From the NCBI GenBank assembly GCA_037178625.1, contig CM074145.1, positions 310,001 through 374,000 on the forward strand: a DNA stretch of 64,000 nt, in the 5' to 3' direction. A program made the translations under genes and the position numbers. The stretch comes from Skeletonema tropicum. Lineage: Eukaryota; Bacillariophyta; Thalassiosirophyceae; Thalassiosirales; Thalassiosiraceae. Below, piece by piece: positions 39,141 to 48,895 of the stretch. The notes below the pieces were generated by a model, which did no database searches, was not told the origin of the DNA, and saw only the letters and a list, made by a program, of their open reading frames with translations. Each line of letters opens with the position of its first letter. Position 1 is the stretch's first letter.

Positions 39141-40326
39141 TTACTGCATAGGTTCACTCTCAGAAATATTCTGTCCCCCCTGCATGCCTTTTGAAAAGAA
39201 GAACTGAATTGGGTGCCCTTTTGAGCCTGGTCTTACCAGACTCTTTGCCTGATAACGTGCCCATTCCCATGGAAGGGTAGCGTAAAATTTTGCATTGCCC
39301 CATGTATCCCTAAGGTTCTTGTATTTGTTAGAAATAAATTTGTGCTCTTTACCAGTCTCACCACCAAAGTAAGCCCCCTTTGACCTTCCACCACCATTGA
39401 AATGAAGCATGCCAACATTTGGAAACTTCTTATCATACGGCTGAATTCTTTTTTTGCCAAATAGCAGTTACAGTCATGTCCCACCCAGGTGGCAAAACAT
39501 TCACTTCATTGGGATAGCTAATGTTGACAGCTTGGAGGATGCCTTGATCATGAAAATCTAGTATTGTTCCATCTGCATTTGTATAGTTAGATCTTTTTGC
39601 AAGCGGCAGGATCTTGTTTATACGCTGAAGATTCATGACTACAAACCCTGCACACATATTCTTTCCCCAGTGGAAGAGAACATTTCGCTGTTGACGTTCT
39701 ACAAGCTCCCACAGAGCCTCTAGATTGGCCATGATGACAACATCTGTGTCCAAGTAAAGGATGTGTTTTGCTGATGCTTTGGAGACATACCTCTCAAGAA
39801 ACAGACGATAGTAAGTTCCCAATGTATGTATTTGGTCCCATCCTAATCCTGAGTTATGCGCTTTGAACACATCGTAGATTTCATCCACCATCTGAGGAAC
39901 ATCAGCAGTCACATCATAGGCATGGATTTCAGTAGGATTACGGGTCAGCCACGTTGACAGCTCTGTGCGATTAAATATTCCCTTGAGGCTAGCAAATGCG
40001 TCTTCGTCAGCTAGGATGTGTATAGAAATGTTTCGTTCCAGAGGAGCATTGAGGAGCACACTTTTCAATGCAACTTCAAATTCAGCTAGGAAACCTGGGT
40101 GATTGCCAGAAAGTCCAAAGGCAACTTGTACCGGGCTTAGTTGAGGATCACCAATATTATTGTTTACTGCCATCCCAACATCATTTTGATGATTAGTAAT
40201 GAATTGATGATTAATACTTCTAATCGATCGCAATTGAGCGGCTACGAATATTAGGATGGAAGCAATGATTATGTGCCTGATGTGGCGATAAATGAGGGAG
40301 GTGTAGTTGGGAAGAGGTCGACCCAT
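39141..40326 (-). CDS. GT8-like glycosyltransferase, copy 1, with one frameshift
   Basis: The ATG at 40326 (MGRPLPNYTSLIYRH) corresponds to the start of copy 3. The product is a type II membrane protein with an anchor around residues 17-32 (IIIASILIFVAAQL), followed by a GT8-type catalytic domain with the D-T-D metal/UDP-sugar motif in HILYLDTDVVIMANL, FHWGKNMCAGFVVMNLQRI, and a C-terminal MLHFNGGG segment. At about 39441 one extra base (ggctgaattc against ggctgattc in copy 2) shifts the frame, ending the first part at IWQKKNSAV; the C-terminal 90 residues follow in another frame. Golgi sugar transfer to secreted glycans is inferred. A foldback element sits 9 bp upstream of the start and could replace the natural leader. 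Confidence 0.7.
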
Positions 40327-40334
40327 TGGAGTAA

Positions 40335-40621
40335 CCCGTTCCGAGGTCGTAAAATCAGTGTCAAAATCAGTGTCAAAATCAGTGTAAAACGCCAAATCAT
40401 CGCCAATTACAGCGACCAAAAAAAATTTACAGCGACCAAATAGGCCATCGATCTGCCCCCTATTTGGTAGCTGTAAAATTTTTTTGGTCGCTGTAAAAAT
40501 TGATTTGAGGGGCTGGAACCGCGTTTTTGCCCGCCCCCCTGCAAATTGCGTGGCGCCAAAACATCATTTTACACTGATTTTGACACTGATTTTGACACTG
40601 ATTTTACGACCTCGGAACGGG
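40335..40621. mobile_element. Foldback MITE-like element (about 287 bp) inserted in the 5' leader of glycosyltransferase copy 1
   Basis: The ends are inverted repeats of about 55-60 bp: cccgttccgaggtcgtaaaa followed by three catcagtgt-type repeats on the left, matched on the right by their reverse complement ending in cctcggaacggg. Inside are further inverted segments (ttacagcgaccaaa with tttggtcgctgtaa; cctatttgg with ccaaatagg), so nearly the whole element can fold into one hairpin. Copies 2 and 3 read straight through (ggagtaatgtttttacgtgg), so the insertion point is after ggagtaa in copy 1. There is no coding capacity, so it would be non-autonomous. An exact target-site duplication is unclear. 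Confidence 0.8.
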
Positions 40622-41341
40622 TCTATGGTTCTACGTGGCCGTAGCAAGCAGCGCTGCGACAGGTCACTTCAGATTCCTGTGCGAGGGCAAGGGGCAACGA
40701 TGTTGCATCTCGCAGCTATTGCAACTTTACCTGATTTTCAATCATCCAAGAAGTACTTATTATTTGATGTGAAGCCTATCACGACGGCCGCAGCCCTCCA
40801 GATATTTGCCTTGCTAATCTCGCTAAATAGCCCTCTACAGTATCATCTATCCTCTCTAGCTAGTTATTATTAATTGTGGTGATGGACAGGCAAGCGGTTG
40901 TCCGGACTCTATGCCCGCTTTTCCGTCATCCCCTGGTCTGAGGTCTGAGCGAGCTTGCTTGCTGCCGCCCTGTCATTCTCTTTTAGTTGTTCGTGCAACC
41001 AATGCATTCATTGCACCGTGTGTGTTTTTCGCATCGGTTGTCTAGATAGTTTTTGTTCTGTTTCAAATTTGGCATCAATTGAGGGGGCCTTCCATTTAGC
41101 CCGAAAATACGGAAAGCCAATAAGCCAGGAAGAAACAGCCACAACATGCAACATGCACAACAATTAAAAGTACACAACATCATATGAATAGTTTGAGTCC
41201 AAGTATATCGACTACAATTTCGAGAAAAGGAAAAGATGAGTAGTTCGTGAAACAAAGTGTCAAGCAGAGAATATTATTCTTGAGCTACACTCCTAAAATA
41301 AACTTCTTATGCTTGACACAAAACGCTGCCTTACGTTTACG
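40622..41341. other. Gene-free interval between glycosyltransferase copies 1 and 2
   Basis: The first 100 bp is the displaced 5' flank of copy 1, matching that of copies 2 and 3 (cttcagattcctgtgcgagggcaagggg). The last 80 bp is the shared 3' flank of copy 2. No other gene is seen. Confidence 0.5.
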
Positions 41342-42514
41342 TCACGTTAACTGCATAGGTTCACTCTCAGAAATATTCTGTCCCCCTTGCACGCCTATTG
41401 AAAAGAAGAAATGAATTGGGTGCCCTTTTGATCCTGGTCTCACCAGACTCTTTGCCTGATAACGTGCCCATTCCCATGGAAGGGTAGCGTAAAATTTTCC
41501 ATTACCCCATGTATCCCTCAACTTGAATTTAGTACTAAAGCTCTGCTCAGGATGCTCAAGTTCAAAGTAAGCGTGCTTTGAACTTCCGCCACCATTGAAA
41601 TGAAGCATGCCAACATTTGGAAACTTCTTATCATACGGCTGATTCTTTTTTTGCCAAATAGCAGTTACAGTCATGTCCCACCCAGGTGGCAAAATATTCA
41701 CTTCATTGGGATAGCTAATGTTGACAGCTTGGAGGATGCCTTGATCATGAAAATCTAGTATTGTTCCATCTGCATTTGTATAGTTAGATCTTTTTGCAAG
41801 CGGCAGGATCTTGTTTATACGCTGAAGATTCATGACTACAAACCCTGCACACATATTCTTTCCCCAGTGGAAGAGAACATTTCGCTGTTGACGTTCTACA
41901 AGCTCCCATAGAGCCTCTAGATTGGCCATGATGACGACATCTGTGTCCAAGTAAAGGATGTGTTTTGCTGATGCTATTGGAGACATACCTCTCAAGAAAC
42001 AGACGATAGTAAGTTCCCAATGTATGTATTTGGATCCCATCCTAATCCTGAGTTATGCGCTTTGAACACATCGTAGATTTCATTCCACCATCTGAGGAAC
42101 ATCAGCAGTCACATCATAGGCATGGATTTCAGTAGGATTACGGGTCAGCCACGTTGAGAGCTCTGTGCGGTTAAATATCCCCTTGAGGCTAGCAAATGCG
42201 TCTTCGTCAGCTAGGAGGTGTATTGAAATGTTTCGTTCCAGAGGAGCATTGAGGAGCACACTTTTCAATGCAACTTCAAATTCAGCTAGGAAACCTGTGT
42301 GATTTCCAGAAAGTCCAAAGGCAACTTGTACCGGGCTTAGTTGAGGATCGCCAATCTTATTGTTTACTGCCATCCCAACATCATTTTGATGATTAGTAAT
42401 GCATTGATGATTAATACGCAATTGCGCGGCTACGAGTATTAGGATGGAAGCAATGATTATGTGCCTGATGTGGCGATAAATGAGGGAGGTGTAGTTGGGA
42501 AGAGGTCGATCCAT
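41342..42514 (-). pseudogene. GT8-like glycosyltransferase, copy 2, with three frameshifts
   Basis: The sequence closely parallels copies 1 and 3 from the ATG at 42514 (MDRPLPNYTS). Relative to copy 1 there are three one-base insertions: near 42086 (ttcattccacc for ttcatccacc), near 42031 (tttggatcccat for tttggtcccat) and near 41975 (gctattggag for gctttggag). The three together restore the frame, but the region between them (about 37 codons) is scrambled and the N-terminal frame stops right after VPQMVE. The DTD segment, the GGGSSK motif and the C-terminus are intact downstream. Most likely a pseudogene, unless the insertions are consensus errors. Confidence 0.75.
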
Positions 42515-43208
42515 TGGAGTAATGTTTTTACGTGGCAGTGGCAAGCAGCTGTGACAGGCTACTTCAGATTCCTGTGCGGGGGCAAGGGGCAACGATGACG
42601 ATGATGTTGCATCTCGCAGCTATTGCAACTTTATTGTTGATGTTCTTCATGTTGTAAGCGCTTTCCGCCGAGGCCCAGGGCAGCCTGCCTGCATTTTAAG
42701 AAGCTGCAAGAGGCCTTACTTTTTTGCTTTTTTCTTCTTTTGCGGGCTACAGCTAGTAATTACCGGGCAAGACCCACTAAATGGCCATCTATCTGAGTTA
42801 TTTTTTACTTATTTCTGGTTGCAAAAGCGTCGTCAATAGAGAGGGCTTCCCCTGTGGCCCGTCGATATGAAAAGCCGATTTCAAACGACATCTATCAGAA
42901 AAAAACAAACAAACAACACCACGAAATAGAAAGAAGCGATGACCGCACCAAGCTGATGACTGCCGCAGTGGTGGCAGGGCTCTAGAGAGAGATAAGTGGC
43001 AGACACAGTCAGAAGAATTCTACTCGATGATAGCTCGTTAGGGTTAGGGTAAACGTCCACCGTCAATTGAATTGCTCTCAGCACTGCGAACACCCTACAA
43101 TCGTAACGGTTCTATTTTTGAACATAACATATATCGCGTCGCATCCAAGCAAGAGTGCTTCTCACGATTGCACACGATCCGTTGCCACGATAACCACCAC
43201 AGCCAAAA
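42515..43208. other. Intergenic region between a minus-strand pseudogene and a plus-strand gene
   Basis: Divergent flanks. A ttagggttaggg dimer (telomere-like, two units only) occurs near 43038. No gene is seen. Confidence 0.4.
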
Positions 43209-44870
43209 ATGGCGAGAATGGAATTATCCTTCTCACGCAGAGATGACTTTGCTTCCCATCAATCACCTCTGAGGGAGGCTCTTGCGGATAATTCTCACAC
43301 AATGTCGGAGGAGGAAATGCCAAAGAAAAACAATCATCGGGGCTTTATTGAAATGTCTTCGCCGAATGCAGCGACTGACTTTCGGTCATCGACTCCAGCT
43401 AAGACTAAAGTGGCTATTGATACGGATGTAGAATTCGAAACAACAACAACATCCACAGTCGAAGAACAACGAGTAGGCCTATGCCACGAACTATTCACCT
43501 ACTTCATCAACCGCTCCCGTACCAAAAAACTCTTATCCTTCCTAATCATCGCATCACTCATTTTAGTCCTCATCGAATACATCCTCTACAACAATGTTCA
43601 TATATCCACCTTCACCTCCGACTTTCTCGATTGGATGGCACTTTACAGTGACATTGCGGTACTCTCCTACATTGTCATGATGAGCCTCCTAACGCTATTC
43701 TTTGTCCCACCATCCTTATTCGTATTTGCGAGTGGGTTCATCTTTCAAGATGTTTACGGAAAAAGTGGTATAATGGTAGCATGGTTCTCCAGCTTCATTG
43801 GTACACTCATCGGTGGCTCATTGGGATTTTGGAGGGCACGCTATCTAAGTCGTGATTTGGTCGAGATTTTACTACGACGGTATCCAATATTACGTGCGGT
43901 AGATGTGGCAATAGTCAAGAATTCACTTCGGGTCATGATGTTAATGAGGTTGAACCCATTAATACCCTTTGGTGTATTGAATTATATATTTGGGATTTCG
44001 GGTGTGGATATGGTATCGTTCATGTTGGCCATGCCGGCGGTGTTGCCGTGGTATTTGTTTTTGGTTTGTTTGGGAGCTGTGTCGAGTGGTATGATGTATA
44101 CTAGTCAAGAGGGTGGTGCTGGTAATATATTGGAGGATAATGTATTTGGTGTTATTTTGATTTCGACTGGTATTGCAAGTGGGATTATTGGTCTGGTGAT
44201 TACTTGGAGATTTGCCAAGAAGGAATTGCAGAAGGATGCAGAGATGGAACGGTGGAGGATGAAGGATCCAATGATGGAGGAGGGGGATAGGGAGGAGGAA
44301 TTGCCGGATGTGGTCATGGAAAGAACGCGAACACGGTCGTCATTGGCAGTACATCCACCATCGCCATCATTATCATCATCATCAGTAGTAGTATCAGCAA
44401 CATCAAATGATGATAACATTGATGATTGTACTGATGAAGAGAATCCGTCGAGCAATTATCATGAACCGTCTTTCCTAGTCACACATGAAGTGCAAAAGGC
44501 AATGACTGACGAGTACAATGACAACAAGAACAACATTACGACTGACGATACAATCGGCAACACAACCAGCAGTGATAGCAAGCTTGGCGAAAAGGTAAAA
44601 CAGGTTGTTCGGAAACTCAAGAAGTTCAATTCCAAGTCATCTGAAGAAGATTCGAAACCCCAACCATCACCAACAACAGGTCTTTCTGCAAACAATTCAA
44701 ATACAAACATCATCATTGAAGATCGAGATTTAGGATTTACAGACTATTTCCGTACACAAGTACTTGGAGAAGATGGGTTCAAAGACAATGACATCATTAG
44801 CAATGCAATGCAGCACAATTATCGCAAGAATCTCGATTGGCCCGAGATTATTTTGGATGATTTCTCATGA
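43209..44870 (+). CDS. VTT/DedA-family (TVP38/TMEM64, SNARE-associated) membrane protein
   Basis: The 553-aa product has a polar cytosolic N-terminus (1-100), a first transmembrane helix (LLSFLIIASLILVLIEYIL), a second (YIVMMSLLTLFFVPPSLFVFASGFIF) and the VTT core: SSFIGTLIGGSLGFWRARYLSRD, then RVMMLMRLNPLIPFGVLNY followed by I-F-G-I-S-G, ending in further helices with AMPAVLPWYLFLVCLGA. The R-x-N-P-x-x-P-F-x-x-x-N-Y motif is diagnostic. The C-terminal 190 residues are disordered, Ser/Asp-rich, with a basic patch (GEKVKQVVRKLKKFN). Relatives act as lipid scramblases or in membrane traffic of the ER/Golgi. Intact single frame with no intron. Confidence 0.88.
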   Translation: MARMELSFSRRDDFASHQSPLREALADNSHTMSEEEMPKKNNHRGFIEMSSPNAATDFRSSTPAKTKVAIDTDVEFETTTTSTVEEQRVGLCHELFTYFINRSRTKKLLSFLIIASLILVLIEYILYNNVHISTFTSDFLDWMALYSDIAVLSYIVMMSLLTLFFVPPSLFVFASGFIFQDVYGKSGIMVAWFSSFIGTLIGGSLGFWRARYLSRDLVEILLRRYPILRAVDVAIVKNSLRVMMLMRLNPLIPFGVLNYIFGISGVDMVSFMLAMPAVLPWYLFLVCLGAVSSGMMYTSQEGGAGNILEDNVFGVILISTGIASGIIGLVITWRFAKKELQKDAEMERWRMKDPMMEEGDREEELPDVVMERTRTRSSLAVHPPSPSLSSSSVVVSATSNDDNIDDCTDEENPSSNYHEPSFLVTHEVQKAMTDEYNDNKNNITTDDTIGNTTSSDSKLGEKVKQVVRKLKKFNSKSSEEDSKPQPSPTTGLSANNSNTNIIIEDRDLGFTDYFRTQVLGEDGFKDNDIISNAMQHNYRKNLDWPEIILDDFS

Positions 44871-44924
44871 TTTCCAACTAACACCTCATATTAAATTGCG
44901 TGTTACTATTAAGAAATAGCCTTC

Positions 44925-46224
44925 CTATCTGCTTACGGCATTGCACTCTTTTATATTGCCATGACTTGCACAGGCCCGCTTGTGAAGAAAAACATCGGAC
45001 TTTGTTACTACCACACTATTTATCATCAAATACCCTCTGTTCTGGAGAAGCAACCTCACATCTTCCACCTTCTTCTGTATCTCCGGCAAATAACTCAGCC
45101 TATTTTGCGATTCCGCAATGATCACATCCACATGAGTGCGATCAAAGTCAACCGTTTCAAGCACTTTGAGCTCAGATCCCTCCACATCTAGCGACCAAAA
45201 ATCAATGTGACGGATCTCAAGAGCGTCCAAATAATACTGCAATGGACCACAGTGAATCTCAATCTTGCTGCCCTTCTCATTCACTTGAGCACTTGTATAC
45301 ATGTGCTCAGGGAAAAGTATTGTTCCACTTTCATTCGCCGTACACGAAGGCGCAATGCCCAAATGGTGTGCATTTGGACGGAGCCGCACTGTTCGATCAT
45401 AATTCTTTGGGTGGGGTTCGACTAAGAGCCCATTCCAACCAAGGCAAATGTCGAAGAATCTTGAGTTGCTCTCCCTAACTCCATCGTGGGCACCGATTTC
45501 CATGTAGGTGTGGTTCTCCCCTCTGAATGAATCACTGCTGAAGAAGGCATCATAGATTGTTACATCTTCTGCGTTTGCACTCATCCCTCTTTTGTTTCGT
45601 GTAGAGGGGTGGAAAGTGAAAGGTAAAAGTATGCAAATCATAATAAGTTTCAACATCAATACAATACAAGAAAACACGCTGAGCTGTACAATGCTTCTCT
45701 TGCTCCAAGCTGGTGGAATATGCATATATACTGAGGCTGATGTAACACTCTTACCTGTCGACCCATTTTGGTCTGCTCTCTTTCCACTCAATGACACAAC
45801 TTGGGTCATTTGTTGTATTTGGCATGAAAATCATTCTATTATAGGTCTCATTGTTACGTTCACCTCCATAATTATACGTCGCAACTGCCTTCTCAAGGAC
45901 ATCCAATGCAGCTTCCTTGTCTTTATTAGGGCCGTCGTACGCAAAGAAACCATTGCAAGGGGATGCATCACATGTTATGCGTTTGCTGGTTGAGTTGCTC
46001 GATGCTTTCTTTACCAGTCCATGCTGATTAACTGGCGCTTTTGACTCTACCGGGACTGTAGTGCCGAGGTCATCCTCAAGAACTTTTGGACGGAGCCCAG
46101 TTAATGATAGGAGTAACTTGAATTGAGAGGAGAGCAAAAGTGCTGCCGCGGCAAAAGTCGCGATGCCAAGAGGGCTGTTGAACGTCAACAGGCGTGGCTG
46201 CGCCAGTCTTCTGCCGATAACCAT
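44925..46224 (-). CDS. FkbM-type methyltransferase, type II membrane protein, two exons (377 aa)
   Basis: Exon 1 is 45755-46224 ([17 protein letters not shown]...) and exon 2 is 44925-45588, joined by a 166-bp GT-AG intron (gtaaga...caaaag) giving [13 protein letters not shown]; the joined length is 378 codons. A signal anchor lies at residues 20-40 ([20 protein letters not shown]). The C-terminal domain matches FkbM/Methyltransf_21: [17 protein letters not shown] (SAM motif), [14 protein letters not shown], and [20 protein letters not shown]. The lumenal C-terminal orientation suggests O-methylation of glycans or secreted molecules in the Golgi, but the substrate is unknown. A separate internal ATG exists within the intron at 45809 but would skip the anchor. 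Confidence 0.85.
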
Positions 46225-46314
46225 TACTCTTCAAATTTTGATTTGCAGTTCTCGTTTGCTGCCCCGTATACTATTATTTGATCACTTGCTGGTTAGGGTA
46301 GGATAAGTAATAAT

Positions 46315-46391
46315 CGGACATGGCCTGGCAGGCCTGTCTCCTCCCGGCTTTATCGGACATGGCCTGGCAGGCCTGTCTCCTCCCGGCTTTA
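46315..46391. repeat. Tandem duplication of a 38-bp GC-rich unit
   Basis: tcggacatggcctggcaggc followed by ctgtctcctcccggcttta occurs twice in a row, exact in both copies. Confidence 0.85.
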
Positions 46392-47160
46392 TTGGTGATG
46401 GTGATGGTGATGGTGATGGTGATGGTGATGGTACTTATGTACTTAGACTAGGTACCCATAGGAGTTCTTGATTTATGACACCTTGCTTGACCCATACACT
46501 GGACACTTCTTTGACCCAGATGTTGGCCGAAAGACACAGGTCACAACAAGAAATGAAAAAGGGGGGCCATGTCCGTTGGCCGCAATAGCGGCCCTCTTGT
46601 GGTGATGGTGATGGTGATGGTTTTGGTGATGGTGATGGTGATGGTACTTATGTACTTAGACTAGGTACCCATAGGAGTTCTTGATTTATGACACCTTGCT
46701 TGACCCATACACTGGACACTTCTTTGACCCAGATGTTGGCCGAAAGACACAGGTCACAACAAGAAATGAAAAAGGGGGGCCATGTCCGTTGGCCGCAATA
46801 GCGGCCCTCTTGTGGTGATGGTGATGGTGATGGTTTTGGTGATGGTGATGGTGATGGTACTTATGTACTTAGACTAGGTACCCATAGGAGTTCTTGATTT
46901 ATGACACCTTGCTTGACCCATACACTGGACACTTCTTCGACCCAGATGTTGGCCGAAAGACACAGGTCACAACAAGAAATGAAAAAGGGGGGCCATGTCC
47001 GTTGGCCGCAATAGCGGCCCTCTTGTTGGTGATGGTGATGGTGATGGTGATGGTAATGGTGATGGTAATGGTGATGGTAATGGTGATGGTACTTATGTAC
47101 TTAGACTAGGTACCCATAGGAGTTCTTGATTTTGACACCTTGCTGACCCATACACTGCAA
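46392..47160. repeat. Satellite block 1: 213-bp units plus (GGTGAT)n
   Basis: Units starting at gtacttatgtacttagacta lie near 46431, 46644, 46857 and 47089 (spacing 213, 213, 232). Each full unit contains a conserved 160-bp core with gttggccgcaatagcggccc (a GGCCGC/GCGGCC hairpin with AATA loop) and ends in variable GGTGAT/GGTAAT hexamers. The last unit is truncated. Short frames through the unit are side products and I do not call them genes. Confidence 0.9.
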
Positions 47161-47197
47161 CACACACGCTGGAATGTACTTAGAGGATATGTACGAG

Positions 47198-47350
47198 TAG
47201 AGAGTTGGTAGAGAGATGGTAGAGAGATGGTAGAGAGTTGGTAGAGAGATGGTAGAGAGATGGTAGAGAGTTGGTAGAGAGAGGTAGAGAGTTGGTAGAG
47301 AGATGGTAGAGAGTTGGTAGAGAGTTGGTAGAGAGTTGGTAGAGAGTTGT
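47198..47350. repeat. Minisatellite, 11-bp unit gagag(t/a)tggta
   Basis: Consecutive units gagagttggta and gagagatggta fill this stretch with few exceptions. The same unit is found at 47884-48012. Confidence 0.9.
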
Positions 47351-47883
47351 AGGCATCATCATATTCATCACTAGATACTTGTATTCATTGCAGAAGTACC
47401 TACTCTCAGAAACGGCGAATTTTCGAGAAAGCAGAACTTGCCGCCACTAAACTTCCACTCAACTGCATGTTACTTTGTGTAGAAAAGTATCATGATGTCC
47501 TCTATCTAACCAATAACTCTTGCATGATGCGATGTAGAAGATGTTCGCCTTTGCAAAACAATCAGCTCAGACTCGTGGAACTCAACCACCGCCAGGAGCA
47601 CAGCTGCCCTCAACTTCAACACAACTCACAATTGCTACCGATCGCAGGATAGGTTGATTATGGACTATAATTTTCACAGAGGATCTTCCTCTAGAGAGAG
47701 ATACTTGCACAACTACCCAGTGATCTTGCTTGCGCCTTTTGTGCCCAGCCAAAGTGTAATGTGTGCATGGTATAATATATATATATATATTTTTGGCGAG
47801 GGCGAGGGTCAGGCTCTGGCTTCTATCTCTCCTCCGTGCTCCTACTATCCATGCCCCTACAAAGCAGCAGTGGCATCGGGGCG
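47351..47883. other. Gene-free spacer between repeat blocks
   Basis: No supportable gene; includes an (AT)n microsatellite near 47775-47790. It separates the two minisatellite patches. Confidence 0.4.
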
Positions 47884-48012
47884 ATGGTAGAGAGTTGGTA
47901 GAGGGTTGGTAGAGAGTTAGTAGAGAGTTGGTAGAGAGTTGGTAGAGGGAGGTAGAGAGTTGGTAGAGAGTTGGTAGAGAGATGGTAGAGAGATGGTAGA
48001 GAGTTGGTAGAG
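47884..48012. repeat. Minisatellite, second patch of the 11-bp unit
   Basis: gagagttggta/gagagatggta units as at 47198-47350, with small variants (gagggttggta, gagagttagta). The adjacent sequence returns to the satellite core at about 48068. Confidence 0.9.
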
Positions 48013-48067
48013 TGGTACGTACACATACGGGTAAAAAAATACCTACGTACTCTCAACGTGTGTGTTG

Positions 48068-48595
48068 CTGGACACTTCTTTGACCCATATGTTGGCCGAA
48101 AGACACAGGTCACAACAAGAAATGAAAAAGGGGGGCCATGTCCGTTGGCCGCAATAGCGGCCCTCTTGTTGGTGATGGTGATGGTGATGGTGATGGTAAT
48201 GGTGATGGTAATGGTGATGGTACTTATGTACTTAGACTAGGTACCCATAGGAGTTCTTGATTTTGACACCTTGCTGACCCATACACTGGACACTTCTTTG
48301 ACCCATATGTTGGCCGAAAGACACAGGTCACAACAAGAAATGAAAAAGGGGGGCCATGTCCGTTGGCCGCAATAGCGGCCCTCTTGTTGGTCTTGGTGAT
48401 GGTGATGGTGATGGTACTTATGTACTTAGACTAGGTACCCATAGGAGTTCTTGATTTATGACACCTTGCTTGACCCATACACTGGACACTTCTTTGACCC
48501 AGATGTTGGCCGAAAGACACAGGTCACAACAAGAAATGAAAAAGGGGGGCCATGTCCGTTGGCCGCAATAGCGGCCCTCTTGTTGGAGTAGCTGT
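48068..48595. repeat. Satellite block 2: further copies of the 213-bp unit
   Basis: The same core (cacttctttgaccca...ggccgcaatagcggccctctt) recurs at 48070-48170, 48290-48385 and 48485-48582, with the start motif gtacttatgtacttag near 48220 and 48414. The spacing between the last two start motifs is about 194 bp, so the units here are shorter. Confidence 0.9.
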
Positions 48596-48895
48596 TGCCA
48601 GTTGCCAATAAGTAACAATCTGTGCAAAGGGTTTGTACTGGGGGCTAATGTCTTAAACTTACTTACTGGCAGCCCCTTGACTTAGCCCACGTAAAACGTA
48701 GAACCGTCACCTCCAGACGCACCAATAGACGATAGATAGACGATATGTAGGTACTTATTAGGCGTCGGCGTGGTTCATTCTGGTTCATTGTAGTGCCTCA
48801 TCGTTGCCGCGCCATCGTTGCCCCTTGCCCCCGCACCGGAATCTGAAGTGGCATGTCACAGCTGCTTGCCACTGCCACGTAAAAACATTACTCCA
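48596..48895. other. Upstream region of glycosyltransferase copy 3
   Basis: The last 90 bp (ccccttgcccccgcaccgg, cacagctgcttgccactgcc) is conserved with the 5' flanks of copies 1 and 2. An open frame extends through it but begins only at a TTG, so it is treated as leader. Confidence 0.4.

Noticed and set aside
40419..40419. Start of the glycosyltransferase copy 1 at 40419
   Set aside because: This start lies inside the MITE; the paralogues support 40326. It remains possible only if the element supplies a leader.
43029..43044. Telomere-like ttagggttaggg
   Set aside because: Only two units, inside unique sequence; not a telomere or internal telomere array.
46894..48240. Coding frames with (MV)n in the satellite
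   Set aside because: They read through GGTGAT hexamers and the same unit has different stops in other copies; no protein is likely.
46315..48595. CRISPR array
   Set aside because: Units are 213 and 11 bp long without unique spacers, and the organism is a eukaryote.
48818..48895. N-terminal extension (MPLAPAPESEV...) of the intact glycosyltransferase
   Set aside because: It begins at a TTG codon; the ATG at 48896 is preferred.
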